Assembly (NCBI GenBank): GCA_028692715.1
Contig: JAQUWU010000010.1
Coordinates: 1 to 64,000, forward strand
Direction: 5' to 3'
DNA from: Paludibacter sp.
GTDB taxonomy: Bacteria > Bacteroidota > Bacteroidia > Bacteroidales > Paludibacteraceae
Length of the DNA stretch: 64,000 nt
Shown here: positions 53,188 to 62,295 of the stretch, piece by piece
Layout: each line of letters begins with the position of its first letter
Numbering within the stretch: position 1 is the stretch's first letter
Notes under the pieces: model-generated
Database searches by the model: none
The model's input: the letters and a program-made list of their open reading frames with translations, nothing else
What the model was told of the DNA's origin: nothing
Made by a program: the position numbers and the translations under genes

Positions 53188-54744
53188 TTACGCTATTATA
53201 AATTTCGACCAATCACTATTTTCTTTATAGTCTTCCACTACCACTACTTTTTGTTTGAAGTTAAACTGTGCCATCAATTGCGAAATTTCTTGTTTCAAAA
53301 CTGAAACAGCTCCTTCAATTAAATCACTTCGAAAACCATTTTCGCCCAAACGTATAACCAAATCCAGTGAGACAATTCTGCTTATTGTTTTACCAAATTC
53401 CACAAATTTCCGTTGAGACAGATTAAAATCCAACTCGAAATTAAAAAGTTCTTTTATCTGATCAGCAGCTCTGTTTGCCAGAGAATGACCTTTTAAAAAT
53501 TGATAAACATTCGACTCCTTAACTGCTTTCATTTGTTTTACAATGGCTTCGGTTATCTGATTGTACAGAATATCATTTGCTCCTTCAAAAATCTGAAACG
53601 GACGGCTATCCACAATTCCTCGTCCACCAATATGATTCAGTTTGTAAGCTGCAGCGCCCACTAATTGCACCAATGTTTGTGATGATTCCTGCATTATATC
53701 GGTGCTAATGGTTTTTATAATATTAGCTTCCAATCCAAAAGGCATCAAATCGTTTTTAATATCTGCTATTTCGCTGCTTTTAATGCTTAAAGCTGAAATG
53801 ATAGTAAAGTTTGCTTGTAAACGGGCTAAATGTTGCTGAACCTGATCGTACGAGAACAGATTTTTACCGCTCACCATTCGTTGCTGACAATGCGTAATGG
53901 CTTCATCGAGCATACGTTTTACAAATCCTAATGCCATGCCCGGAAATTGTAACCTGCTGCGGTGTAATAAATCGAGCAACATTTGAACACCATTTGTCTT
54001 TGGTATCAATCGTTGTAATTTTGGAATCTTTACGTCCAGAATATTTCTTCCGTAAGGAATTTGATATAAACCTAAATTTTCAAATTTTTCTTCAACAATA
54101 ATTTTCTGATTGGGTGCGGTATTGTCGCAAACAAATAAATCAACATCCCGTTGCAACGAGCCACTATCTGTTTTTTTACGGGCTGTCAGTACCCAAAAAT
54201 CTGCTTGTCCCGTTAATCCGGCCCAATGTTTAGTCCCTTTAATATGAAAATAATCAGCTTCTTCTGTATAAGATGTTTGCATATTGAGCGCATCACTTCC
54301 AAATCCGGGTTCGGTAATCATTAATCCACCCATATTTTGATGATGAATAAAACGGTCGAAAACAAAACCTTTTACATCTTCCTGACCATATTTTATAACC
54401 GGTTGTAGAAATAATGCGCTGTTTATACCCATAGTGAGGGATAATGCAAGAGATTCATAGGATGCTGCAGATAAAAGTTGCAGATTTTCCTGCACACTTC
54501 CGCCACGTCCACCATATTCTTTTGGAATTACCAGCGACATAGGATGTGCAGCCATAATTTTTTGTAAAACTTCGGGCTGAATTCCACGTTGAATGCTCAT
54601 TTCGTTTATATCATTCTCATCATGAAATACAGTTTTCAACATGCTTTTAAATTTGTTTAAAAAGCTTTCAAATGATTGAATATGAGCTGACATGTCAGTG
54701 TTTGTTTCCAAAATTTCAGTTGTGATAGTGTTGTTATTTTCCAT
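53188..54744 (-). CDS. Acyl-CoA dehydrogenase family protein
   Basis: A 518-aa FAD enzyme oxidising acyl-CoA to enoyl-CoA. The N-terminal helical domain (VIPKEYGGRGGSVQENLQLL) is followed by the beta-domain with MITEPGFGSDALNMQTSY and KGTKHWAGLTGQADFWVL, the FAD and substrate loops. The C-terminal helical domain has QLVGAAAYKLNHIGGRGIVDSRPFQIFEGANDILYNQ. The extra C-terminal region (about 420-518) exceeds the usual 380-400 residues. It is monocistronic and divergent from the TetR efflux operon; the chain-length preference is unknown. Confidence 0.85.
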   Translation of the reverse strand: MENNNTITTEILETNTDMSAHIQSFESFLNKFKSMLKTVFHDENDINEMSIQRGIQPEVLQKIMAAHPMSLVIPKEYGGRGGSVQENLQLLSAASYESLALSLTMGINSALFLQPVIKYGQEDVKGFVFDRFIHHQNMGGLMITEPGFGSDALNMQTSYTEEADYFHIKGTKHWAGLTGQADFWVLTARKKTDSGSLQRDVDLFVCDNTAPNQKIIVEEKFENLGLYQIPYGRNILDVKIPKLQRLIPKTNGVQMLLDLLHRSRLQFPGMALGFVKRMLDEAITHCQQRMVSGKNLFSYDQVQQHLARLQANFTIISALSIKSSEIADIKNDLMPFGLEANIIKTISTDIMQESSQTLVQLVGAAAYKLNHIGGRGIVDSRPFQIFEGANDILYNQITEAIVKQMKAVKESNVYQFLKGHSLANRAADQIKELFNFELDFNLSQRKFVEFGKTISRIVSLDLVIRLGENGFRSDLIEGAVSVLKQEISQLMAQFNFKQKVVVVEDYKENSDWSKFIIA

Positions 54745-55054
54745 TAAATTGTTTTTGCTTTTTTATCGGCTTTGATGCCTACATTTTAAAATCATTACTA
54801 AAACAAAACTAACTGCACAATGGTTCTCAAAGTGTGCAAAATGCTGATTGTTTAGTTTCTTTTTAGTATTTTCTTTTTACATTTTGATGTGTCTAGATTG
54901 TGCTTGTTAAATCCTATGATTTGAAATTCAAAGGGCTGTTAATACGTTAATTATTCTTTATTCTATTAAATATACCCGTTTATATTTTTTTGTTTGAATA
55001 AAATTGTATTCTTTTGCAGTTCATTAATAACTCTATTAAATAGATATATTAAAT
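54745..55054. other. Divergent promoter region, acyl-CoA dehydrogenase / TetR
   Basis: About 310 AT-rich bp without a gene. The minus strand has TAGTTTTG at 54804-54811 (exact TAnnTTTG). Towards TetR a loose TATTCTTTTG near 55007-55016 is the closest match. A TetR operator is expected here but no clear palindrome stands out. Confidence 0.55.
54804..54811 (-). promoter_or_regulatory. -7 promoter element (TAGTTTTG) for acyl-CoA dehydrogenase
   Basis: Exact TAnnTTTG, 59 nt before the start codon. A TTTG lies 16 bp upstream, a little close for a -33 box. Confidence 0.4.
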
Positions 55055-55678
55055 ATGGATACTAAATTTGAATCTTCAATGGAACAATCTATTTTAGATG
55101 CAGCAGAAAAGCTTTTTCTTGAAAAAGGATTTGCCCTGACATCTACCACTGAGATTGCAAAATCAGTGGGTTGCAATCAGGCATTGGTGCATTATTATTT
55201 CAGAACAAAGGACAATTTGTTCAATACAATTTTTGAAAATAAATTCAAGATGTTTTTTCAGGAGATATTTGTAATGAAAAACATGGAAGGACTGGATTTC
55301 CTTCAAAAATTAAAGTTGATTATTGAATCGCATTTTGATTTGTTGAAAAATAATCCTAAAATGCCCGGATTGATTTTGAACGAATTATCACGAAAACCGG
55401 ATCAAATAAATTCATTAAAAGAAAAATTACAATCCATTCCTAAAAAGCTATTTGCCGAGTTAAATGAAGAATTGCAGGCTGAAATTACAAAAGGGAAGAT
55501 ACGTGAAATCAATTTAGTGGATTTAATTGTTACTATGGTAACCATGAATGTTGTCATGTTTATTATGATGCCGGTAGTTGAAAATATTTTTTCATTCACT
55601 GAAGTTCAAAAAGAATTTATGATACAACACCGACGAGCCGAAAATGTAGATTTTATTTTAAAAAGTTTGAGACCATGA
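55055..55678 (+). CDS. TetR/AcrR-family transcriptional regulator
   Basis: A 207-aa repressor. The N-terminal HTH (about 8-55: ILDAAEKLFLEKGFALTSTT, IAKSVGCNQALVHYYFRTKDNLF) is typical. A helical ligand-binding domain follows (NPKMPGLILNELSRKPDQI). It is the first gene of the plus-strand run with TolC, HlyD, two ABC ATPases and two permeases, so it probably represses this efflux operon in response to a toxic compound. Confidence 0.9.
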   Translation: MDTKFESSMEQSILDAAEKLFLEKGFALTSTTEIAKSVGCNQALVHYYFRTKDNLFNTIFENKFKMFFQEIFVMKNMEGLDFLQKLKLIIESHFDLLKNNPKMPGLILNELSRKPDQINSLKEKLQSIPKKLFAELNEELQAEITKGKIREINLVDLIVTMVTMNVVMFIMMPVVENIFSFTEVQKEFMIQHRRAENVDFILKSLRP

Positions 55679-55683
55679 GTAAG

Positions 55684-55704
55684 CTCTTAACCCTAAAAGG
55701 GAAT
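55684..55704. repeat. Dispersed repeat (decayed) between TetR and TolC
   Basis: CTCTTAACCCTAAAAGGGAA, a copy with shortened C and G runs, six bases after the TetR stop. It is followed by AAATTCTAAATTCTAAATTA, a short tandem array. Confidence 0.65.
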
Positions 55705-55746
55705 ATATTGATAAATTCTAAATTCTAAATTATATATTATACAAAT

Positions 55747-57039
55747 ATGAGAATAAATAGTAAAAAGAATCAAAACAAAAGTAACATATTTACACTTAGT
55801 TGGTTATGGGTGCTTTTGGTATTATTATCTGTTTTTAGTTCGGCTCAGGCTCTGACTATTGAAACTTGTCAGGAAAAAGCCAAGGCAAACTATCCATTGA
55901 TAAATCAATTCGGATTAATAGAGCAAACTTCCGATTACACTATTAGTAACGCAAACAAGGGTTATTTACCTCAGTTATCTCTTTCAGCAAAAGGAACTTA
56001 CCAATCTGATGCCATCTCTATTACTATTGGTGCAATGCAAATGAATCAGGACAAAGACCAATATCAGGCAGTATTGGAAGCGAACCAGTTAATTTGGGAT
56101 GGTGGTATTATTTCGGCTCAGAAAAAGATAACAAAAGCTGGTTCAGAAGTAGAAAAACAAAAACTCGAAGTTGACTTGTTTAACTTGAATGAAAGGGTGA
56201 ATCAGTTGTTTTTTGGGATTTTATTGTTGGATGAACAGATTAAACAAACCGGAATTTTGCAGGAAGAGCTGGAAGTCAATTATAAACGATTGGTTGCCTT
56301 TAAGCAAAATGGAGTGGCTAATCAGTCAGATTTGGATGCTATAAAAGTGGAACAAATTAATGCCGATCAACATAAGATAGAATTGGAAAGTACACAGAAA
56401 GCTTATAAGATTATGTTGGGAGCTTTAATGGGTATGCAGGTTAAAGATGATGGACTTGAAAAACCCGAAATGGATTTGGCAATTTTGAATGATACGACTA
56501 ATAATCGTCCGGAATTAAAATTATTTGATGCACAGAAAAATTTGTTCGAAAGTCAGAAAAGTTTATTGAATGCAGGTAATCTGCCGAAATTAGGATTGTT
56601 CGGTCAAGCCGGTTATGGAAAGCCGGGATTGAATATGTTAAGCAATTCATTTTCCGATTTTTATATCGGCGGCATTCGGCTATCGTGGAATTTTAGTGGA
56701 TTATACACTCAAAAAAATAATATCAATAAATTGGAAGTGAATAAGAAATCGGTTGATATACAGAAAGAAACATTCCTTTTTAATACGGATTTGAAAACAA
56801 AACAACAGCAAACAGAAATTGAAAAGTTGCAGAATGTACTCACGAATGATGATGAAATAATCCGTTTGCGTGAAAACATAAAAAAAGCTTCCAATGCTAA
56901 ATTAGATAATGGAACGTTGACAGTACCCGATTTGATTCGCGACATAAATGCTGAGAATCAGGCTAAACAAACAAAATCACTGCATAAGATTCAACTTTTA
57001 ATGACAGTTTACCAATTAAAAAATAATATTAATCAATAG
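55747..57039 (+). CDS. TolC-family outer-membrane efflux channel
   Basis: A 430-aa protein with a signal peptide (about 16-37, VLLVLLSVFSSAQA). Two long alpha-helical repeats typical of the outer-membrane factor family follow (TIETCQEKAKANYPLINQFG; RPELKLFDAQKNLFESQKSLLNAGNLPKLGLFGQAGYG). It forms the exit duct of the tripartite exporter made with the HlyD and ABC genes downstream. The length is normal. Confidence 0.88.
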   Translation: MRINSKKNQNKSNIFTLSWLWVLLVLLSVFSSAQALTIETCQEKAKANYPLINQFGLIEQTSDYTISNANKGYLPQLSLSAKGTYQSDAISITIGAMQMNQDKDQYQAVLEANQLIWDGGIISAQKKITKAGSEVEKQKLEVDLFNLNERVNQLFFGILLLDEQIKQTGILQEELEVNYKRLVAFKQNGVANQSDLDAIKVEQINADQHKIELESTQKAYKIMLGALMGMQVKDDGLEKPEMDLAILNDTTNNRPELKLFDAQKNLFESQKSLLNAGNLPKLGLFGQAGYGKPGLNMLSNSFSDFYIGGIRLSWNFSGLYTQKNNINKLEVNKKSVDIQKETFLFNTDLKTKQQQTEIEKLQNVLTNDDEIIRLRENIKKASNAKLDNGTLTVPDLIRDINAENQAKQTKSLHKIQLLMTVYQLKNNINQ

Positions 57040-57080
57040 AAACCTTTTATCCTGTAAAAAGGACTTTAATAAACGAGTTT

Positions 57081-58013
57081 ATGAAAACAAAAAATAAAAC
57101 CCTCCGTAAAATGAATCTCTTTGGAATAAAAGTTGGATTATTCAGCTTAGCTCTTTCTACCTTATTTGTGTCGTGTGGCAAATCGGATGGCGATTATGAT
57201 GCATCTGGTACTTTTGAAGCCACTGAAGTTATTGTCTCAGCTGAAAGTATGGGTAAAATTTTGCAGTTTGACATTACTGAAGGTCAGCAGTTAACTCAAA
57301 ATCAGTCGGTAGGAATTATTGACAGCACCCAACTGTATTTGAAAAAGCAACAATTACTCGCCAGTCAAAAAGCCATGTTGACTCGTCGTCCGGATTTGAA
57401 CAAACAAATTGCCGCTTTGGAACAACAAGTTGCTACTGCCAAAACAGAAAAAAAACGCATCCAAAATTTGGTGAATGCCAATGCAGCCAATCAGAAACAA
57501 CTCGACGATGTGAATGCACAAATTGCAGTCCTAGAGAAACAGCTTATTGCTCAAAAATCAAACATAGATAGTGCAAATGAAGGCATCAGCGAAGACAATA
57601 AATCGGTAAATATACAGATTGCACAAATTGAAGATCAGCTTGTAAAAGCAAAAATTACCAGTCCAATTACAGGTACGGTTCTTACCAAATATGCCGAGAC
57701 AGGTGAATTGGCAGTGGCTGGAAAAGCTCTTTTTAAAATTGCCGATATCAATAATATGATTTTACGTGCATATATCACGAATAGTCAGTTGACACAAATC
57801 AAAATTGGTCAAAAAGTAAAAGTTTTTGCTGACTCTGGTGAAGATCAAAAAGAATACGCAGGTACAATTGAATGGATTTCCGATAAATCGGAATTTACAC
57901 CTAAAACCATTGCCACTAAAGATGAAAGGGCCAATATGGTTTATGCTTTAAAAATCAGTGTAAAAAATGATGGTTTTCTTAAAATTGGAATGTACGGGGA
58001 TATAAAGTTGTAA
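57081..58013 (+). CDS. HlyD-family periplasmic adaptor, lipoprotein
   Basis: A 310-aa membrane-fusion protein. The signal ends LSTLFVSC with Cys32 as probable lipid anchor. A biotinyl-lipoyl-like strand set (FEATEVIVSAESMGKILQFDITEGQQL) precedes a long coiled-coil hairpin (about 90-190, LASQKAM ... IQIAQIEDQL). The second lipoyl half (ITSPITGTVLTKYAETGELAVAGKALFKIAD) and a beta-barrel domain follow. It resembles the YbhG type that works with two ATPases and two ABC-2 permeases, exactly the genes that follow. Confidence 0.9.
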   Translation: MKTKNKTLRKMNLFGIKVGLFSLALSTLFVSCGKSDGDYDASGTFEATEVIVSAESMGKILQFDITEGQQLTQNQSVGIIDSTQLYLKKQQLLASQKAMLTRRPDLNKQIAALEQQVATAKTEKKRIQNLVNANAANQKQLDDVNAQIAVLEKQLIAQKSNIDSANEGISEDNKSVNIQIAQIEDQLVKAKITSPITGTVLTKYAETGELAVAGKALFKIADINNMILRAYITNSQLTQIKIGQKVKVFADSGEDQKEYAGTIEWISDKSEFTPKTIATKDERANMVYALKISVKNDGFLKIGMYGDIKL

Positions 58014-58014
58014 A

Positions 58015-58044
58015 ACCCCTAACCCCTAACCCCTAAAGGGGAAC
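58015..58044. repeat. Dispersed repeat with duplicated arm, between HlyD and ABC genes
   Basis: Three tandem CCCCTAA units precede the AAAGGGG half; the flank CCCCTAACCCCTAACCCCT shows expansion of the arm. Confidence 0.8.
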
Positions 58045-58081
58045 AGAGAATAGTAGAAAGAAATTTATAGTCCCGTTATTT

Positions 58082-59056
58082 ATGAATGCAATTGAAGTAA
58101 AAAATATATCAAAAAATTATTTTTCCAAAAAGTCCGGAAAATTTGCCGGAGTTGGGAAGTTACCAACTTTAGGAGACGACAGTAACTCAGTCCCCCTTCA
58201 GGGGTTAGGGGTCACATTCAATGTCAACAAAGGTGAGATTTTTGGACTAATTGGTCCTGATGGAGCAGGTAAAACTACAATCTTCCGAATATTAACTACT
58301 TTGATTTTGGCAGATAGCGGAACAGCAACTGTTGTTGGTTTTGATGTGGTAAAGGACTACAAAGAAATCAGGAAAACAGTGGGTTATATGCCGGGACGCT
58401 TTTCGTTGTATCAGGATTTGACAGTGGAAGAAAATTTGAACTTTTTTGCAACGGTTTTCAATACCACTGTGGAAGAAAATTACGAATTGATAAAAGATAT
58501 TTATGTTCAGATAGAGCCATTTAAAAAGCGGAGAGCCGGCAAACTTTCGGGCGGCATGAAACAAAAATTGGCACTCAGCTGTGCATTAATTCATAAGCCC
58601 AGTGTGCTGTTTTTAGATGAACCTACTACGGGTGTTGACCCGGTATCGCGCAAAGAATTTTGGGGCATGCTAAAACATCTTAGAGATCAAGGTATTACCA
58701 TTGTTGTTTCAACACCTTATATGGATGAAGCCAGTTTGTGCGACCGCATTGCATTGATACAAAAAGGTGAGTTCCTGAAAATTGACACTCCTGCCAATAT
58801 TATTAAACAATATAATAACAAGTTGCTCTCTGTGAAAAGCGATAATATGGCATTACTATTAAAAGATTTACGTTCAAACAAAGCAACTAGCAATTGCTTT
58901 GCATTTGGCGACAAACACCATGTTTCTGTTGATAATGAACAATTTAAAACTGAAAGTTTAGAACTATTTCTGAGAGAAAAAGGACATTCAAATATTGAGG
59001 TAACAGAGATAGAACCTACTGTGGAAGATTGTTTTATGGAACTTAGTCAGATTTAA
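58082..59056 (+). CDS. ABC transporter ATP-binding protein 1, repeat-altered N-terminus
   Basis: A 324-aa ATPase of the YbhF-like drug/ABC-2 type. Walker A GPDGAGKTT (58-66), signature KLSGGMKQKLALSCAL, Walker B LFLDEPTTGVDP and a C-terminal extension are present. Between the opening IEVKNISKNY (4-13) and VTFNVNKGEIFG (44-55) relatives have about a dozen residues. Here there are about 30, ending in SVPLQGLGV, translated from a dispersed repeat at 58191-58213. The strand that normally carries the A-loop aromatic may be disturbed. The second ATPase begins 5 bp after the stop. Confidence 0.88.
   Translation: MNAIEVKNISKNYFSKKSGKFAGVGKLPTLGDDSNSVPLQGLGVTFNVNKGEIFGLIGPDGAGKTTIFRILTTLILADSGTATVVGFDVVKDYKEIRKTVGYMPGRFSLYQDLTVEENLNFFATVFNTTVEENYELIKDIYVQIEPFKKRRAGKLSGGMKQKLALSCALIHKPSVLFLDEPTTGVDPVSRKEFWGMLKHLRDQGITIVVSTPYMDEASLCDRIALIQKGEFLKIDTPANIIKQYNNKLLSVKSDNMALLLKDLRSNKATSNCFAFGDKHHVSVDNEQFKTESLELFLREKGHSNIEVTEIEPTVEDCFMELSQI
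58191..58213. repeat. Dispersed repeat inside ABC ATPase 1
   Basis: TCCCCCTTCAGGGGTTAGGG in frame, giving PLQGLGV, the same peptide type as in the acetylesterase and GH5-GH26 signal peptides. Confidence 0.85.
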
Positions 59057-59061
59057 ATTAT

Positions 59062-59862
59062 ATGGAAAAACATTCAAACATAGAGCAATCAATTCCTGAT
59101 TCGGGAAATACATTAAAAAGTTCCGAAAAGGTGATTGTTGCAGAGAATCTTTCTAAAATATTTGGTCACTTCAAAGCAGTGGATAATATCTCTTTTGAAG
59201 TTACCAAAGGTGAAATTTTTGGGTTTCTCGGTGCCAATGGCGCAGGTAAAACTACCGCCATGCGTATGCTCAGTGGGCTTAGTATTCCTACAAGTGGGAA
59301 AGGTACGGTCGCAGGGTTTGACATTGAAACTCAAACCGAAATGGTCAAGAAAAGTATTGGCTACATGAGTCAGAAGTTTTCGCTTTATGATGATTTGAAA
59401 GTGTGGGAGAATATTGAACTTTTTGGGGGGATTTATGGCATGACCGACAAGGAAATCAAAACCAAAACGGATGAATTGATGAAACTCTTGAACTTTGAGG
59501 AGGAACGTAATATGTTTGTTCGTTCATTGCCATTGGGTTTTAAACAAAAACTGGCTTTTTCAGTTTCAATTTTTCATAGCCCAAAAGTGGTTTTTCTGGA
59601 TGAACCAACCGGTGGTGTCGACCCAATCACTCGTCGCCAATTTTGGGAACTTATATACGATGCAACCTCCAGAGGTATAACCGTTTTTGTAACAACACAT
59701 TATATGGACGAGGCAGAATATTGCGATCGTGTTTCGATTATGGTGGATGGTAGAATTGAAGCTCTTGATTCACCCAAAAACCTAAAGGAGCAATTCAATG
59801 CCAAAAACATGGATGAGGTTTTCCAACAATTAGCCAGAAAAGCGAAAAGAGTTGATAGTTGA
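59062..59862 (+). CDS. ABC transporter ATP-binding protein 2
   Basis: A 266-aa ATPase: Walker A GANGAGKTT (about 57-65), Q-loop YMSQKFSLYDDL, signature-like LPLGFKQKLAFSVS (Ser-Gly-Gly is replaced by LGFKQ), Walker B VFLDEPTGGVDP and switch THYMDEAEYCD. The weak signature suggests an asymmetric pair with ATPase 1. The C-terminal VDS and stop are read from TTGATAGTTGATA units of the second repeat type. It begins 5 bp after ATPase 1. Confidence 0.88.
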   Translation: MEKHSNIEQSIPDSGNTLKSSEKVIVAENLSKIFGHFKAVDNISFEVTKGEIFGFLGANGAGKTTAMRMLSGLSIPTSGKGTVAGFDIETQTEMVKKSIGYMSQKFSLYDDLKVWENIELFGGIYGMTDKEIKTKTDELMKLLNFEEERNMFVRSLPLGFKQKLAFSVSIFHSPKVVFLDEPTGGVDPITRRQFWELIYDATSRGITVFVTTHYMDEAEYCDRVSIMVDGRIEALDSPKNLKEQFNAKNMDEVFQQLARKAKRVDS

Positions 59863-59878
59863 TATTACTACTAATTAA

Positions 59879-59926
59879 CACCTCACCCCTCACCCCTCTC
59901 CTTGAGGAGAGGGGAATTGGAGAGGA
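59879..59926. repeat. Dispersed repeat (CTCTCC..GGAGAG subtype) between ATPase 2 and permease 1
   Basis: CACCTCACCCCTCACCCCTC then TCCTTGAGGAGAGGGGAATT form a stem like those at 4356 and 53141. Confidence 0.75.
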
Positions 59927-59992
59927 AAATATTAATTGGGTTATCATTCTCACAACTTATCTTTTTTATTTATTAGTACTAACTTATCTTAT

Positions 59993-60011
59993 TCCCCTTT
60001 AGGGGTTAGGA
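59993..60011. repeat. Dispersed repeat abutting permease 1 start
   Basis: TCCCCTTTAGGGGTTAGGA ends 6 bp before the ATG at 60017. A longer reading (YSPLGVRSH) is open but starts at an ATG that would give a non-family N-terminus. Confidence 0.75.
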
Positions 60012-60016
60012 GCCAT

Positions 60017-61123
60017 ATGAAGCAACTATTATCATTTATACGTAAAGAGTTTTATCATATTTTGCGCGACAGAACAACCATGATGATTTTACTCTTGATG
60101 CCTGTAATTCAATTATTATTATTTGGATTTGCACTCACAACAGAAGTAAAAAACACGGAAGTGGCTGTTCTTGCGCCTACAAACGATGAAGCAAGCAGCC
60201 GAATTATTCAGAAAATTAATGCCAGTGCATATTTCGATGTAGTAACACAAATTAAAAATGCCGACGAGATTGAAGCCACATTCAGAGATTCAAAAGCAAA
60301 ATTAATTGTCGTTTTCGAAGAAGATTTTGCAGCAAAATTATATCAAACAGGTAAAGCACATATCCAACTTATTGCCGATGCCACTGATCCAAATGCTGCT
60401 ACATCCTTCACTTTTTATGCCAGCAATATCATTAATGCCTATCAAAAAGAATTGATAGATGACACAAAAAACCCTTACCAAATTACGTCTGAAGTAAAAA
60501 TGCTTTACAATCCACAAATGATTGGGGCTTACAGTTTTGTGCCTGGTGTCTTGGGTATGATTATGATTCTTATTTGTGCAATGATGACTTCCATAGCCAT
60601 TGTACGCGAAAAAGAAATGGGAACTATGGAGATACTTCTGGTATCGCCCATGAAACCTATTTATACCATTTTATCAAAAATAACGCCCTATTTTGTATTG
60701 TCGTTTGTAAACTTTATAACAACTTTATTGCTTTCCGTTTACGTTTTACATGTTCCTGTTGTTGGCAGTTTGATAAGTTTGACTTTTGTTTCGTTGTTAT
60801 ATATATTTTTATCCTTGGCCTTGGGATTATTAGTGTCAACATTAACCAGTTCGCAAACAGCTGCTATGCTTATTTCAGGGATGGCATTAATGATACCGGT
60901 TATGTTATTGTCAGGCATGATGTTTCCTATTGAAGGAATGCCTTTACCACTACAATGGTTTTCAAATATTATTCCGGCTAAATGGTATATAATAGCCGTA
61001 AAAGCAATTATGATTCAAGGACTTGGCATAGGTTCGGTACTAAAAGAAGTAGGGATTCTCATTCTTATGAGTGTTGTCTTGGTAGCCATAAGTTTAAAAA
61101 ATTTCAAAGTAAGACTTGAATAG
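60017..61123 (+). CDS. ABC-2 type permease 1
   Basis: A 368-aa inner-membrane protein of the YbhS/YbhR type. The start at 60017 (MKQLLSFIRKEFYHILRDRTTMM) matches the family; an ATG at 59936 would add 27 residues partly coded by a dispersed repeat. A first membrane span (about 23-45) precedes a large periplasmic domain (about 46-170, VAVLAPTNDEASSRIIQKI). Five more spans follow at the C-terminus, with EKEMGTMEILLVSPMKP and MLLSGMMFPIEGMPLPLQWFSNIIPAKWYI. It pairs with the next gene to form the membrane pore. Confidence 0.9.
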   Translation: MKQLLSFIRKEFYHILRDRTTMMILLLMPVIQLLLFGFALTTEVKNTEVAVLAPTNDEASSRIIQKINASAYFDVVTQIKNADEIEATFRDSKAKLIVVFEEDFAAKLYQTGKAHIQLIADATDPNAATSFTFYASNIINAYQKELIDDTKNPYQITSEVKMLYNPQMIGAYSFVPGVLGMIMILICAMMTSIAIVREKEMGTMEILLVSPMKPIYTILSKITPYFVLSFVNFITTLLLSVYVLHVPVVGSLISLTFVSLLYIFLSLALGLLVSTLTSSQTAAMLISGMALMIPVMLLSGMMFPIEGMPLPLQWFSNIIPAKWYIIAVKAIMIQGLGIGSVLKEVGILILMSVVLVAISLKNFKVRLE

Positions 61124-61130
61124 TGGACAA

Positions 61131-61160
61131 TTGATAGTTGATAGTTGATAGTTGATAGTT
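61131..61160. repeat. Tandem TTGATAG array between the two permeases
   Basis: Four TTGATAG units in a row fill most of the 59-bp gap. This is the same unit as in the SpoIID insertion and at the end of ATPase 2. Confidence 0.85.
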
Positions 61161-61182
61161 AAAGATTAAATAAGATATTGAG

Positions 61183-62295
61183 ATGATAAAATATTTATTA
61201 AGAAAAGAATTCAAACAGTTATTAAGGAATCCATTCATTCCACGGATGATTATCATGTTTCCTTTTATGGTTCTATTGGTTTTTCCATGGGCTGCTAGCT
61301 ACGAAATTAAAAACCTCAATTTAAGTGTTGTGGATAATGACCATAGCACTTATTCGCAACAATTAATTCAAAAAATAACTGCTTCGAATTATTTCAATCT
61401 CACCAATGTATCGGAAAATTATGAGCAAGCCATGGTGAGTATTGAAAAGCAACAATCGGATATTATTTTGGTAATACCGCCTCATTTCGAAAAAAACATT
61501 GTAAATCGTCAGGGAGGAAAAGTGATGATTTCGGCTAATGCTGTAAATGGCATGAAAGGAAGTATCGGAATGACTTATTTGAATAGTATTATTGGCAGTT
61601 TCAATCTGCAAATTATTGATGAGCTTATGCCTTCATCGAGTTCTGCTTCAGTTGCAAGCATAGAAATTGATCCTCAATACCGCTTCAATCGCGACTTAAA
61701 CTATCAGGTCTTTATGGTTCCGGCATTAATGGTGATGATATTGACTTTGCTTTGTGGATTTTTACCTGCATTCTCCATCGTTTTTGAAAAAGAATTAGGC
61801 ACAATGGAGCAAATCAATGTGAGTCCTGTTCCAAAAATCACCTTTATTTTGGCAAAATTGATTCCTTTCTGGATCATTGGTTTTGTTGTAATTACTATCG
61901 GATTCTTTGTGGCTTGGGCAGTTTATGGTTTAGTGCCGGCAGGTCATTTTTCAACAATCTATTTATTTGCGGCCATTTATATCTTTGCACTTTCAGGTCT
62001 AGGAATCATTGTTTCAAACTATGCAGCAACATTGCAACAAGCCATGTTTCTCATATTTTTCTTTATGCTTCTTTTTATCATGTTAAGTGGTTTATATACG
62101 CCCATCGACAGCATGCCCGAGTGGGCAAAATGGGTCGCTGCTTTCAATCCTTTGAAACATTTTATGTATGTAATGCGGTCGGTATATCTGAAAGGCAGTA
62201 ATCCTTTGCAGCTAATGCCGGAATTATTGGCATTGATTGGCTTTGCTGTTTTCTTTAATGTTTGGGCAGTATTGAGTTATCACAAAAAGAATTAG
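61183..62295 (+). CDS. ABC-2 type permease 2
   Basis: A 370-aa inner-membrane protein paralogous to permease 1: KYLLRKEFKQLLRNPFIPRMIIMFPFMVLLVFP, periplasmic domain with VVDNDHSTYSQQLIQKITAS, then EKELGTMEQINVSPVPK and IMLSGLYTPIDSMPEWAKWVAAFNPLKHF. It completes the exporter with TolC, HlyD and two ATPases. Its stop overlaps the stop of the convergent murQ by a few bases. Confidence 0.9.
   Translation: MIKYLLRKEFKQLLRNPFIPRMIIMFPFMVLLVFPWAASYEIKNLNLSVVDNDHSTYSQQLIQKITASNYFNLTNVSENYEQAMVSIEKQQSDIILVIPPHFEKNIVNRQGGKVMISANAVNGMKGSIGMTYLNSIIGSFNLQIIDELMPSSSSASVASIEIDPQYRFNRDLNYQVFMVPALMVMILTLLCGFLPAFSIVFEKELGTMEQINVSPVPKITFILAKLIPFWIIGFVVITIGFFVAWAVYGLVPAGHFSTIYLFAAIYIFALSGLGIIVSNYAATLQQAMFLIFFFMLLFIMLSGLYTPIDSMPEWAKWVAAFNPLKHFMYVMRSVYLKGSNPLQLMPELLALIGFAVFFNVWAVLSYHKKN

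Noticed and set aside
53027-53230. 67-codon frame in the nnr to acyl-CoA dehydrogenase gap
   Set aside because: Part of it is translated dispersed repeat (LSFGEGWGEV) and it overlaps the dehydrogenase gene on the other strand.
59936-60016. Longer start for permease 1
   Set aside because: The extra 27 residues are not family-like and include repeat-coded SPLGVR; the ATG at 60017 gives the normal N-terminus.
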